A stretch of DNA of 51,332 bases from an uncultured Anaerococcus sp. (GCF_947253225.1 NZ_CAMXYR010000006.1:1-51332); one strand, 5' to 3'; shown: positions 43,487 to 51,332, numbered from the stretch's first letter. Program-made: numbers and translations. The notes: a model not told the origin generated them from the sequence alone.

Positions 43487-44950
43487 TTACCTTTCTTGCA
43501 ATTTAATTTTTCCTCTAATAAGGCTAAATCCTGCATAAAGAATAACTAGTCCACCAACCAAGGCGAATAACTTAGTTCCTGCTCCACCCACTTTAGGTAG
43601 TTGGGTACCTGAACTGTTCTCTACATCGGATGTTGCTTGCATATTCACTTCTGTGTCTGCTTCACTAGATCCATCTTTCAAGACAACTTCCACTTCTTCA
43701 GTAAGTAGGTTGTATCCGTCTGGTGCCTTTGTTTCTTTTAATTTATAAGTTCCAGCCTTTATTCCTGTAAATTCTAGTTCACCCTTATTATCTGATGTTA
43801 AAACTGTTGCTTGTCCTAATTCATCAACCCATGTAACTTTCTTTTCATTATTTGTAGTATCTAGCTTGTAGAATTTTCCTTCAGAGTTTTTAAGAACAAA
43901 TTGTGCACCCTCAAGTTTTTTCTCCTTATCGCCTTTTGCATACTTCAAAACTTTGATTTTTCCTGAATATACTTTCACCTTTTCATCAGGAGTATTATCT
44001 TTTTTGCTTTCATCTTTAGGATCATTAGAAAATTCCAAATGAGCCTTATTTTCTTGGCCTTGATTACCTAGATCAAAGTCCTTGTTTACCTTTGTATCGT
44101 AAGTAAGCTTTATTTCTTGACCAACTATAGCAGAACTTTTTTTCACAAGCTCTAATATATTGAATGTAACACTTAAATCCTGACCACTTACAGCCTTTGT
44201 AATATTTGCTGTATTATCAACTCCACCAATTGTAACTTTGATGCTATTTTCGTCAATACTTAGACCCTTTGGAAGGCTATCTTTTAAAACATATTCATAC
44301 TTCTTATAGCCAGTTGGATCTGGAACTTTTCCTGTAATTGTGAAGCTTACTTTCTCTCCATAGTCTGCAGATTTTTTATCAGCTTCCTTTTTGATTGTTG
44401 GATAAATTCCCTTTACCTTAACTTCACCATCAGGCTTAGTAGATGTTAAAGAAACGATAGAACTTTGACCCGTGGCAGCTTCAGATGCTCCTTCTGGATG
44501 AACTAAATAATAACCAAGAGGCAAATTAGAAAATACTAATGATGCTCCAGTTGCAGTTTTGACATCTATTTTAGTCTTGTTAGGCATCTGTCCCATAGCA
44601 GTTTTTGCAAATTTTGCCACATTATCCTCAGTAATGTTTATATACTTAACCTTCCCATTTACTACAATAGGATTAAGACTGTTACTTTCATTATTTTGAT
44701 CAACTATAAACTCTTTACCATTTCCTTCAGTGAAAAAATCATTCCATTCATCTGCTATAGTATAAGATACATTGTCATCTTTGTAAGTTAAGTCAAATAT
44801 CTTATAAATTCCATAAGTCTTATCCTTAGTTGTTCCATTAACAGTTATCGAACCATTGCCTGTTGCGAAAGCGTTATTTATTCCCATACTTGTCAACAAA
44901 AGAACAAGGGCAAGTATCATTTGAAATATTTTTTGAATCCTATTTTTCAT
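43487..44950 (-). CDS. Major pilin subunit (SpaA/SpaH-like)
   Basis: Backbone pilin, 487 residues. A signal peptide ends near ...GINNAFATGN. The body has Ig-like Cna-B and pilin-like domains, including GIYPTIKKEADKKSADYGEK near residues 185-204, FTGIKAGTYKLKETKAPDGY near 404-423 with the E-box Glu that forms isopeptide bonds, and the sorting signal near residue 451, QLPKVGGAG, followed by a hydrophobic helix. Two departures stand out: the sorting signal is LPKVG instead of LPXTG, and the expected pilin lysine motif YPK reads YPT, with the nearest Lys two residues on. AAGGAGGAT precedes the ATG. It is the first pilus gene after the leader. Confidence 0.9.
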   Translation of the reverse strand: MKNRIQKIFQMILALVLLLTSMGINNAFATGNGSITVNGTTKDKTYGIYKIFDLTYKDDNVSYTIADEWNDFFTEGNGKEFIVDQNNESNSLNPIVVNGKVKYINITEDNVAKFAKTAMGQMPNKTKIDVKTATGASLVFSNLPLGYYLVHPEGASEAATGQSSIVSLTSTKPDGEVKVKGIYPTIKKEADKKSADYGEKVSFTITGKVPDPTGYKKYEYVLKDSLPKGLSIDENSIKVTIGGVDNTANITKAVSGQDLSVTFNILELVKKSSAIVGQEIKLTYDTKVNKDFDLGNQGQENKAHLEFSNDPKDESKKDNTPDEKVKVYSGKIKVLKYAKGDKEKKLEGAQFVLKNSEGKFYKLDTTNNEKKVTWVDELGQATVLTSDNKGELEFTGIKAGTYKLKETKAPDGYNLLTEEVEVVLKDGSSEADTEVNMQATSDVENSSGTQLPKVGGAGTKLFALVGGLVILYAGFSLIRGKIKLQER

Positions 44951-45012
44951 ATATCCTCCTTAAAATTTATTTTTATACTAATCTTCTTAAAACATTTCAT
45001 TTCTTAATAGCC

Positions 45013-45048
45013 TTAACTCGTATTGCCATTAACATATATCTTCTTCAT
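45013..45048 (-). CDS. Small leader ORF upstream of the major pilin
   Basis: ATG at 45048 encodes MKKIYVNGNTS and stops at TAA 45013-45015. A perfect AGGAGG lies six bases before the ATG. It is inside the untranslated leader of the pilin operon (promoter at 45097-45125) and ends 62 bases before the pilin ATG. It may be a regulatory upstream ORF or a relic of a lost start. Confidence 0.4.
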   Translation of the reverse strand: MKKIYVNGNTS

Positions 45049-45096
45049 AACTTCCTCCTAATTGATAAGTTCGAAAATTAATTGTCTATGTCCTGT

Positions 45097-45125
45097 ATTA
45101 TAAAACATTTGAGAAATTCAGTCAT
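45097..45125 (-). promoter_or_regulatory. Promoter of the pilin operon
   Basis: ATGACT at 45125-45120, 17-base spacer, TATAAT at 45102-45097 on the minus strand. It gives a leader of about 140 bases before the pilin ATG. Confidence 0.65.
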
Positions 45126-45192
45126 TTTTTTATATATATTTCTTTTTTACCTTAAAAAGTTAGTTTTTTAATTGCTTTTTTAATCAAATTAT

Positions 45193-45239
45193 GTGATAAC
45201 GATTATGTGTATCATTCGATAGTGATTGTATGTATCACT
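45193..45239. promoter_or_regulatory. Tandem inverted repeats between pilin operon and Mga-like gene
   Basis: Pair one: GTGATA at 45193-45198 with TATCAT at 45210-45215. Pair two: AGTGAT at 45221-45226 with ATCACT at 45234-45239. The two are spaced about 28 bases start to start. A regulator of the divergent promoters, perhaps the Mga-like protein, is the likely ligand, by inference. Confidence 0.5.
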
Positions 45240-45261
45240 TAATAGTTTTTGGAGTTATATT

Positions 45262-46806
45262 ATGTTAGTAAATGGACAAGATAAAAAAATGATGAATTTG
45301 ATGACTCACTTATATAGATATAACAATGAGTGGTTAAATATTAGAAATCTTATGCATTATTTAGGGGTTTCCAGAAAAACATTATATTCCTACCTAAACA
45401 ACTTAGAGCTCATATTTTCAGATCTAGTAGACTTTAATTATTGCGGATCAATGATAAAGTCAAGCTTTGATTCTAAATTTGGACTTCTAACAATGCAGAG
45501 AACTTTTCTAAATAAGTCTTTAATTGTAAATATATTAAAACTTACATTTTTCCAAAAAGATATTAATAAACTAGACCTTGCTATAGACCTTAACGTGAGC
45601 GAAACTTCGATATACAGAAGCGTAAAATTTTTAAACGACTCTTTGGAAGGTGTCTATAAGCTAAACTATTCTTACTCATCCCTACAATTTGTCGGTCAAG
45701 AAGAAGAAATAAGAAAATTCTTTATTAATTTCTTTATAGAAACAAACCCCTACCCTAACAACTGGATTTTTGATGACTCATTAGATCAGGAGTCTGTAAA
45801 AATCATAATCCGTAATTTGGCACCATATATCAATGGGAAGATGTATTACGCACATTTTGAATACATTAAAATAGGTTTAGCTGTATCAATTATAAGATTA
45901 AGACATGGACATGAGTTAGAAACAGAGGAAAAAAATGCCAAACTACTCAAAATAGTTAGAGATTTTTCTAAAAATAAAGATATAAGCAAATTTCTTGAAA
46001 AGGAATTCCCACACTCAGAAGACAAAGTAGAAGATATTTTGTACCAAATCTTAGCCTACTTTTTTACCGACGACTTCTTATTCTTTATAGAAAAACCAGA
46101 AGAGATTTTTCTTGCTTGCTCTGATTCAAATAAGCTCTATAAATTTTATGACAAAAGCATAACTTATTTAATCAACAAGTATAAGCTAACTGTAAGGGAC
46201 AAAAAAGGACTCTATAGGTTGATATTCACCTACTTTAAATTCAAGATATCTAAAGTTGAAGGAGTTGACTTCTTTGTAGACCATTCAGAATACTTTTTAA
46301 ATTATGTAAAGTTCTTCAATGTAGACTTCCACAATGATTTAGCACGAATATTAAAAGACTACTTGGATATATTTCATCCAAAGTCTAATTATAAATTAAG
46401 GGACTTACTTTATACAACCTACACCCTTTGGCCTGACCTAATACCCCAACTAATAAAAACATCCATGAGACCCAAGGCCTTAATAATAAGCCACGACGAC
46501 CATTACTATACAAAATCCCTAGAAAATATAGTAAATCTTTGGTTTGAAAATGTAATGGATGTCCATACCTTGGATGAATGTGAAATTGATTTTGAAAAAA
46601 TAAAAGACTCAGCCTACGACATCATAATAGCAGATTTTGTAATAAAAGATGATTTGGGCGATAAGATTATCTTTTCTTTTGAGCAATTGCCTCTCATAGA
46701 TGAGATTTCAGACCTAGTCTTTAAAATTCAACATAAAAATATAGAAAATATAATAAAAAAATATCCCGAAGAATTTGAAGGATTTAGGAGAATATTGGGC
46801 TATTGA
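45262..46806 (+). CDS. Mga/RofA-like transcriptional regulator
   Basis: Stand-alone virulence-type regulator, 514 residues. The N-terminal helix-turn-helix (WLNIRNLMHYLGVSRKTLYS) and the second (LAIDLNVSETSIYRSVKFLN, about residues 111-130) are the two DNA-binding units of the Mga family, followed by a helical PRD-like middle and a C-terminal EIIB-like part (PKALIISHDDHYYTKSLENI). GGAG lies seven bases before the ATG at 45262, so the in-frame ATG at 45226 is rejected. It faces the pilus operon and is the natural candidate to control it, as RofA/Nra-type regulators do in streptococci. A terminator follows at 46872-46911. Confidence 0.85.
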   Translation: MLVNGQDKKMMNLMTHLYRYNNEWLNIRNLMHYLGVSRKTLYSYLNNLELIFSDLVDFNYCGSMIKSSFDSKFGLLTMQRTFLNKSLIVNILKLTFFQKDINKLDLAIDLNVSETSIYRSVKFLNDSLEGVYKLNYSYSSLQFVGQEEEIRKFFINFFIETNPYPNNWIFDDSLDQESVKIIIRNLAPYINGKMYYAHFEYIKIGLAVSIIRLRHGHELETEEKNAKLLKIVRDFSKNKDISKFLEKEFPHSEDKVEDILYQILAYFFTDDFLFFIEKPEEIFLACSDSNKLYKFYDKSITYLINKYKLTVRDKKGLYRLIFTYFKFKISKVEGVDFFVDHSEYFLNYVKFFNVDFHNDLARILKDYLDIFHPKSNYKLRDLLYTTYTLWPDLIPQLIKTSMRPKALIISHDDHYYTKSLENIVNLWFENVMDVHTLDECEIDFEKIKDSAYDIIIADFVIKDDLGDKIIFSFEQLPLIDEISDLVFKIQHKNIENIIKKYPEEFEGFRRILGY

Positions 46807-46871
46807 AGGCGAAAGTAGTCTAGCTTTTAAGGCTTTAACTTTATTTTCATATCCCTAAACCACTAGCACAC

Positions 46872-46911
46872 TAAAAGACCCCAGCCTAAGACTGAGGTCT
46901 TTATTATTTTT
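46872..46911. terminator. Bidirectional terminator between Mga-like and mgtA genes
   Basis: AAAGACC pairs with GGTCTTT around a 16-base loop; T-rich tracts lie on both sides. It ends both convergent messages. Confidence 0.7.
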
Positions 46912-46929
46912 AATTTTGTTACTTTAAGT

Positions 46930-49470
46930 CTAGCTAGAAGTAGTTCTCGAAAAGGAGTTATTTTTGTAGAATCTCTTCTTAATTATTTCCGCAAATAAGG
47001 CGTAGACAATGGATATGGCAAGCATTGAGGTAAGGACCTTAACAGGTAGGACCCTTAAGCCTAGGTAGGAGTTTATAGGACTGTAGATAATCCCAACCAA
47101 GCACAAGCTTACACATATTATGGATAGAATTAGCTTCTTACTAGCCTTGCTTTTCATCACTGGTCTTGCAGTTCTTACTATTAACATAACTACCATAGCA
47201 GAGATTACGGATTCAAGCATCCAAGCCGTTTGAAAAAGTTTCTCATCCGCCTTAAAAATAACCATCATCACAAAGAAGGTAACATAGTCAAAAAGAGAAG
47301 ACGTTATGCCAAAAACTATCATAAATTTTTTGATAAATTTCATATCCCATTTAACTGGACTCTTAAGCCAAGCTTCATCTACAGAGTCTGATGCGATTTG
47401 CAAGGAAGGAAAGTCTGTAAATAAGTTAGTAAGGAGAATTTGCTTTGGGAGGAGGGGCAAAAACTTTAGGAACAGGCTCGCCCCTGCCATAGAAAACATA
47501 TTGCCAAAATTGGCACTAGTTGCCACAAATATATACTTCAAAGTATTGATGAAGGTTCTCCTGCCTTCTTTTATTCCAGAAAGCAAAACTTTCAAGCTAT
47601 TTTGCAAAAGGACAATGGAGGCAGCATCTTTGGCTGTATCAGCGGCTGTGTCGACTGATATGCCAACATCGGCTTCTTTGATAGCAGGTGCATCATTTAT
47701 CCCATCGCCCATATAGCCAACAATCTCGCCAGCTTCTTTGTAGGCTCTGATTATTTTTTCCTTTTGGTTGGGACTTATTTCAGCAAAAATATCAATATCC
47801 AAAACCTTTTTGTTTAGTTGGCTTAGAGAATAGGAGCTTAAATCTTCACCAACCAAGATTTTATCAGGATCAAGACCTATTTGACCTCCAATATTTTTGG
47901 CAATTTCTTGATTGTCCCCTGTTATCATCTTTAGGGATACTCCAAGGCTATTCATTTGCTCTATAACTTCTTTTACATCTTCCTTCAAGGGGTCTATAAA
48001 GAGCAAGAAGCCCTTAAAAATCATATCGCAAGCCTTTTTATCATCAAAATTAGAAGCCTCGCTCAAATCTTTATAGCAAAGACCCAAAACCCTGTAGCCC
48101 TGACTTGAAAAATCATCAAATATGTCAAATATTTGCCTTCTAATCTCTTCAATGTTTCCAAGACAACCATCAGGCTTTTCATAAGACTTACATATCTTTA
48201 CAATACTTTCAAAGGCACCCTTGCTAACCATCAAGGTTTTTCCTGAAAATTCAGAGTCAGTCTTTGCTATTACACTCAAGATTTTATTTTCAAAAGAATA
48301 AGGGATTTCCAAAATTTTCTCATAGGCAGAAAAATCATCTTTATTAGCACTCAAAATAGCCTCATCAATTGGATTGGCATAACCTTCTTGAAAATATGAA
48401 TTAATAGTCGCAAGCTTTTGCAAAAGTTCTGATTCTTCTGCCCTCCAATCTAGGGTCTTATCAAGCTTGACCTTACCCTTGGTAATTGTTCCAGTCTTAT
48501 CAGAGCACATAATGGTCATAGAACCAAAATTCTCTATTGCATTTAATTTTTTAACTATAACCCCTTGCCCAGACATTCTCTTGGCGCCTTTCGACAAATT
48601 TACACTAATTATAGCTGGCAACATTTGAGGAGTTAAGCCTACAGAAAGAGCCAAGGCAAACATAAAAGATTCTAGGAAAGGCTTATGCAAGGCAATATTA
48701 AAAATAAATATCAAGCCGATTAGGATACTTGTAACACGAACAATCAAATTACCAAAATCCCTAATCCCCTTCTCAAAATCCGTATCAGCATCCTTTTGGC
48801 TAAGGGATGAAGTTATATTGCCAAACTCAGAATCCTTTGCCAGATTAACCACAACTGCCCTAGCCGACCCGCTAATAACATGGGTGCCCATCCAAAGGGA
48901 ATTTTTTCTTTGGGAAAGACTGGTCTTGGCAGGTATTTTTGCTGGAACCTTTTCAACAGGGAAAGTCTCACCCGTAAGGCTTGACTCATCAGTAGTAAGA
49001 GCATTGCCAGAAATAAGCAAGCAATCAGCAGGTATCATATCGCCTGTTTTAACCCTAATGATATCCCCAAGAGTCAAGCTAGAATTATCAATTTCTTGAA
49101 AAGAGCCATCCCTTAAAACACAAGAAGTAACACTTACCGAAGAAAGGAGCTTTTTTACAGCATCCTTAGCCCTACTTTCGTGCAGATCACTTAGAATCGA
49201 AGAAATCATAATGATAATCAAGATAATAATGCCATCTGAATAATCCTTCATAAAAATCGACAACACAGCTGCAAAAATCAAAATCATAGTTATGGGACTC
49301 TTAAATTGAGACAAAAAAATCATAAAATTAGACCTAGATTTCTTTTGACTAAAAACATTCTTCCCATAAGTTTCAATTCTTTGGTAGGCTTCCCTAGTCG
49401 ATAAACCATCATCACTTGTCTTCAATTGCTTAAAAACATCATCCTTATCATATGCCCAAAAATCTTTCAT
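46930..49470 (-). CDS. mgtA: Magnesium-translocating P-type ATPase
   Basis: P-type (type IIIB) ATPase that imports Mg2+ across the cytoplasmic membrane at the cost of ATP, 846 residues. The TGE loop is TDESSLTGETFPVEK, the phosphorylated Asp is in IMCSDKTGTITKG, the nucleotide and hinge motifs are ISPNQKEKIIRAYKEAG and YMGDGINDAPAIKEADVGIS. Up to ten membrane helices are visible with the C-terminal group around LFTDFPSLQIASDSVDEAWL. An MgtA-type identity is favoured over a calcium pump by this C-terminal region. The ATG at 49470 is preceded by AGGAGG within nine bases. No Mg-responsive leader structure was identified. Confidence 0.9.
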   Translation of the reverse strand: MKDFWAYDKDDVFKQLKTSDDGLSTREAYQRIETYGKNVFSQKKSRSNFMIFLSQFKSPITMILIFAAVLSIFMKDYSDGIIILIIIMISSILSDLHESRAKDAVKKLLSSVSVTSCVLRDGSFQEIDNSSLTLGDIIRVKTGDMIPADCLLISGNALTTDESSLTGETFPVEKVPAKIPAKTSLSQRKNSLWMGTHVISGSARAVVVNLAKDSEFGNITSSLSQKDADTDFEKGIRDFGNLIVRVTSILIGLIFIFNIALHKPFLESFMFALALSVGLTPQMLPAIISVNLSKGAKRMSGQGVIVKKLNAIENFGSMTIMCSDKTGTITKGKVKLDKTLDWRAEESELLQKLATINSYFQEGYANPIDEAILSANKDDFSAYEKILEIPYSFENKILSVIAKTDSEFSGKTLMVSKGAFESIVKICKSYEKPDGCLGNIEEIRRQIFDIFDDFSSQGYRVLGLCYKDLSEASNFDDKKACDMIFKGFLLFIDPLKEDVKEVIEQMNSLGVSLKMITGDNQEIAKNIGGQIGLDPDKILVGEDLSSYSLSQLNKKVLDIDIFAEISPNQKEKIIRAYKEAGEIVGYMGDGINDAPAIKEADVGISVDTAADTAKDAASIVLLQNSLKVLLSGIKEGRRTFINTLKYIFVATSANFGNMFSMAGASLFLKFLPLLPKQILLTNLFTDFPSLQIASDSVDEAWLKSPVKWDMKFIKKFMIVFGITSSLFDYVTFFVMMVIFKADEKLFQTAWMLESVISAMVVMLIVRTARPVMKSKASKKLILSIICVSLCLVGIIYSPINSYLGLRVLPVKVLTSMLAISIVYALFAEIIKKRFYKNNSFSRTTSS

Positions 49471-49532
49471 AAAAGCCTCCTAGTCCCTTTAATATATACC
49501 ATAAAAAAATAAAAAGCAATAAAGAAACTAAG

Positions 49533-49675
49533 CTGACCCCACAAAGTTTTACCTAATGCCAGAGTTAGAACTAAACTAGCGCTGGTATTTCTTTAATTTT
49601 GAATTCTGGACTATATTTTGCCATTAAAAAACTGACCTTCTTTAGTTAGTTTTTTGGTCTAACTTTTGGGGGTCA
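49533..49675 (-). mobile_element. MITE-like deletion derivative of an IS3-family (IS150-group) element
   Basis: About 143 bases bounded by inverted repeats CTGACCCCACAAAGTTTTACC (left) and CTGACCCCCAAAAGTTAGACC (right, reverse complement), 17 of 21 matching. On the minus strand an AAGAAGGT ribosome site precedes ATG at 49624-49622, encoding MAKYSPEFKIK, the typical start of IS3-family OrfA, before the frame runs into the opposite end and stops. This is an internally deleted insertion sequence that keeps its ends but no transposase. Confidence 0.75.
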
Positions 49676-49703
49676 GTTCAACATTTGAGTCGGTTTTAGA
49701 TTA

Positions 49704-49874
49704 GATCCTCATGTCGCTACGATCCTCAAGATGACAAGGTGTTACATAGCTCATTTGGACAACTTCATTAAGGATGACAATGGCACTAACTTCGCTATTA
49801 TCTCAGGACGCATTGCCCTAGTTATTCCTAGCCCTCCCCAAACTTGTCATTGCGAACGAAGTGAGGATGAATCT
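49704..49874. repeat. Intergenic dispersed-repeat pair
   Basis: GATCCTCATGTCGCTACGAT... at 49704-49739 and, in inverted orientation, CTTGTCATTGCGAACGAAG... at 49843-49874 share a GATGACAAG core; a third GGATGACAAT core is at 49772. They resemble the TCATTGCGA/GATCCTCA-type dispersed repeats of bacterial intergenic regions. No coding frame. Confidence 0.5.
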
Positions 49875-49966
49875 GACTAGTAAATCTCGAAGTCAAACAA
49901 AACTAAGACATCAAGGCCATAGCCTCACACCAAGACAATTCTTCCTTATATCCAATTTCCTACATC

Positions 49967-49993
49967 CAAAAGCCCGAGCATATGCCCGGGCTC
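49967..49993 (-). terminator. Rho-independent terminator after the repeat surface protein
   Basis: On the minus strand AGCCCGGGC pairs with GCTCGGGCT around a short ATAT loop and is followed by TTTTGG. About 25 bases after the stop. Confidence 0.75.
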
Positions 49994-50018
49994 TGTCTTC
50001 ATAATATTCTTTCAAATA

Positions 50019-51332
50019 TTATCTATCATCATCTTTTTTTCTTTTGCTTGCAAATAATCCGCCTACAGCTGTTACTAATGTTGCCATAACTACTGTCAAT
50101 GACTCAACTCCTGTCTTAACATTCTTATTAGCATCTTTAGCATTAATCTTACTCTTATCTTTGCCAACAGAAGGTACTTTTACAGAGTTACCTCCCTTAG
50201 CTTTTTCAAATATTAGCTCGCTATTAGCTATGTGGTTAGATGAGCCGTCAGCATATTTCAATACTGCATTTCCTTTTGCGTCAACTTTTACGTCTGCTGC
50301 CTTTGGATTTGCCTTCATAAGCTTGTCAGCTACTTCTCTTCTTTCCTCATCTGTTAGATTATTCTTATCAACTACGCCTGTCTTTTCGCTTGGTAGTGTA
50401 GCTGGATTCTTATCAGCATCTGTGCTTTCACTTGGCTTAGAACCATTATTCTTTTCAACTACAGTATCACTGCCTTGGATAGTATTCTTTGTTCCGTCTG
50501 GGTAGATTAGAGTAGCATTTCCTATAGCGTCAACACTTACGTCTATTGCCTTTGGATTTGCTTTCTTAACTTCTTCTTTTACCTTTTCTTTTTCTTTATC
50601 AGTAAGATTTTTAGAATTTTCCACCTCAGTAAGAGTAGGTTTTTTAGCTGGATTCTTCTCGGCATCTGTTTGACCCTCACCAGCTTTTCCTTTAACAGTT
50701 TCAGATCCTGAAATTGTACCAATTACTTTGCCATCTTTATCTGTTACAGTTACTGTTCCGTCATCTGCTACAGTTACTTTTGCATCTTTTGGTAAATCTT
50801 TGTTTGCATCTTTAACTGCTTTTTCTACAGCAGCTTTTTCTTCGTCTGTTAACTTAGATGGGTCTTTTACTGCAACTGGTTCTGCTGGTGCTACGATTGC
50901 GTCAGCTTTCTTAACAGTTTGTGCTGGTGTTAATTTACCAAGTTCTTTGCCATCTTTATCTGTTACAGTTACTGTTCCGTCATCTGCTACAGTTACTTTT
51001 GCATCTTTTGGTAAATCTTTGTTTGCATCTTTAACTGCTTTTTCTACAGCAGCTTTTTCTTCGTCTGTTAACTTAGATGGGTCTTTTACTGCAACTGGTT
51101 CTGCTGGTGCTACGATTGCGTCAGCTTTCTTAACAGTTTGTGCTGGTGTTAATTTACCAAGTTCTTTGCCATCTTTATCTGTTACAGTTACTGTTCCGTC
51201 ATCTGCTACAGTTACTTTTGCATCTTTTGGTAAATCTTTGTTTGCATCTTTAACTGCTTTTTCTACAGCAGCTTTTTCTTCGTCTGTTAACTTAGATGGG
51301 TCTTTTACTGCAACTGGTTCTGCTGGTGCTAC
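50019..51332 (-). CDS. Tandem-repeat cell-wall surface protein, C-terminal part (5' end outside window)
   Basis: Open frame from the window edge to the TAA at 50019, with at least 437 residues visible. It begins with identical 73-residue (219-base) repeats, rich in DANKDLPKDAKVTVADDGTV and TDKDGKELGKLTPAQTV, followed by diverged copies of the same LTDEE...YPDG module (for example ATLIYPDGTKNTIQGSD), which recall Rib-type surface modules. The C-terminus has NVKTGVESL, a hydrophobic segment (TVVMATLVTAVGGLFASKRK) and a KRKKDDDR tail, the layout of a sortase-anchored protein with an NxKTG-type signal rather than LPXTG. An internal ATG at 50624 is not the true start. It is probably an adhesin; the N-terminal half is unseen. 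Confidence 0.85.
   Translation of the reverse strand, partial: VAPAEPVAVKDPSKLTDEEKAAVEKAVKDANKDLPKDAKVTVADDGTVTVTDKDGKELGKLTPAQTVKKADAIVAPAEPVAVKDPSKLTDEEKAAVEKAVKDANKDLPKDAKVTVADDGTVTVTDKDGKELGKLTPAQTVKKADAIVAPAEPVAVKDPSKLTDEEKAAVEKAVKDANKDLPKDAKVTVADDGTVTVTDKDGKVIGTISGSETVKGKAGEGQTDAEKNPAKKPTLTEVENSKNLTDKEKEKVKEEVKKANPKAIDVSVDAIGNATLIYPDGTKNTIQGSDTVVEKNNGSKPSESTDADKNPATLPSEKTGVVDKNNLTDEERREVADKLMKANPKAADVKVDAKGNAVLKYADGSSNHIANSELIFEKAKGGNSVKVPSVGKDKSKINAKDANKNVKTGVESLTVVMATLVTAVGGLFASKRKKDDDR
50882..51332 (-). repeat. Perfect 219-base tandem repeats in the surface protein gene
   Basis: Two complete units (50882-51100 and 51101-51319) appear identical over the full 219 bases, and a third begins at 51320 at the edge. 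The recent identity suggests expansion or homogenisation by recombination, with copy number possibly varying between strains. Confidence 0.85.

Larger units (their letters stand above)
49471..50018. other. Intergenic region between mgtA and the repeat surface protein
   Basis: It holds the IS3-derived element at 49533-49675, the dispersed repeats at 49704-49874 and the terminator at 49967-49993. The rest is AT-rich without an open frame that has a ribosome site. Confidence 0.5.

Noticed and set aside
49471..49532. Magnesium-sensing leader upstream of mgtA
   Set aside because: The upstream gap is short and AT-rich and lacks a recognisable structured leader.
50044..50505. Plus-strand 153-residue open frame opposite the surface protein
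   Set aside because: It is the antisense reading of a repetitive acidic protein; such genes often leave open antisense frames. No ribosome site or family signal.
1..51332. tRNA, rRNA or CRISPR features
   Set aside because: No cloverleaf-like or rRNA-like segments and no short regularly spaced repeats were found. The only tandem repeats are coding, at the right edge.

Overview
The window is AT-rich DNA with tightly packed genes, strong AGGAGG-type ribosome binding sites, a sortase-assembled pilus locus, LPXTG-type surface proteins and many sugar-scavenging genes. This fits a low-GC Gram-positive anaerobe. Gene content and protein style suggest the Peptoniphilaceae (Anaerococcus-like), but that assignment is inference from memory of the families, not a search. 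No rRNA, tRNA or CRISPR array was seen.

Layout. 1-6237 (minus): an operon of an AI-2E-family membrane protein, a small papain-like protein of unknown role, malQ, glgP and a ZIP metal transporter cut by the window edge. 6357-6971 (plus): thiamine pyrophosphokinase. 7077-8948: a decayed GATC-type (DpnII/MboI-like) restriction-modification island with a Dam methylase tail, a frameshifted DpnII-family nuclease and a second methylase broken by a frameshift and an amber codon. 9041-10738: an M3 oligoendopeptidase interrupted by one in-frame stop. 10887-16285: a sialic acid operon (nanE-nanA-SSS transporter-yhcH-ROK kinase-RpiR regulator) with a promoter that has a candidate operator in its spacer. 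16526-18899: an ABC exporter. 19006-22831: isochorismatase-like hydrolase, radical SAM protein, alanine dehydrogenase and HAD phosphatase. 23041-24217: two small proteins of unknown function. 24414-29340: a LacI-type regulator, a TRAP transporter and a KDG-type sugar kinase under a near-ideal promoter with a perfect LacI-type operator. 29623-31038: an XRE membrane regulator and an HTH protein. 31395-33566: a glucose-family PTS EIICBA. 33642-35574: small unknown genes flanking a TraX-family protein. 35766-37783: a divergent LysR regulator and YeiH-type exporter. 37952-44950: a pilus operon (major pilin, class C sortase, minor pilin, VWA tip protein, second sortase), divergent from an Mga-like regulator at 45262-46806. 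46930-49470: an Mg2+ P-type ATPase. 49471-50018: mobile-element relics and repeats. 50019-51332: the C-terminal part of a large tandem-repeat surface protein.

How it fits together. The nan operon, TRAP/KDG operon, PTS and malQ/glgP point to life on host glycans, uronic-acid-type sugars and alpha-glucans. The pilus and repeat surface protein point to host attachment. The clearest unusual items are the three-gene erosion of the GATC restriction system, an IS3/IS150-derived deletion element (MITE-like) that keeps the start of orfA, two genes whose -10 boxes sit exactly where a leaderless message would begin at the ATG, a pilin operon leader with a small well-translated-looking ORF, and non-canonical sorting and pilin motifs in the major pilin.
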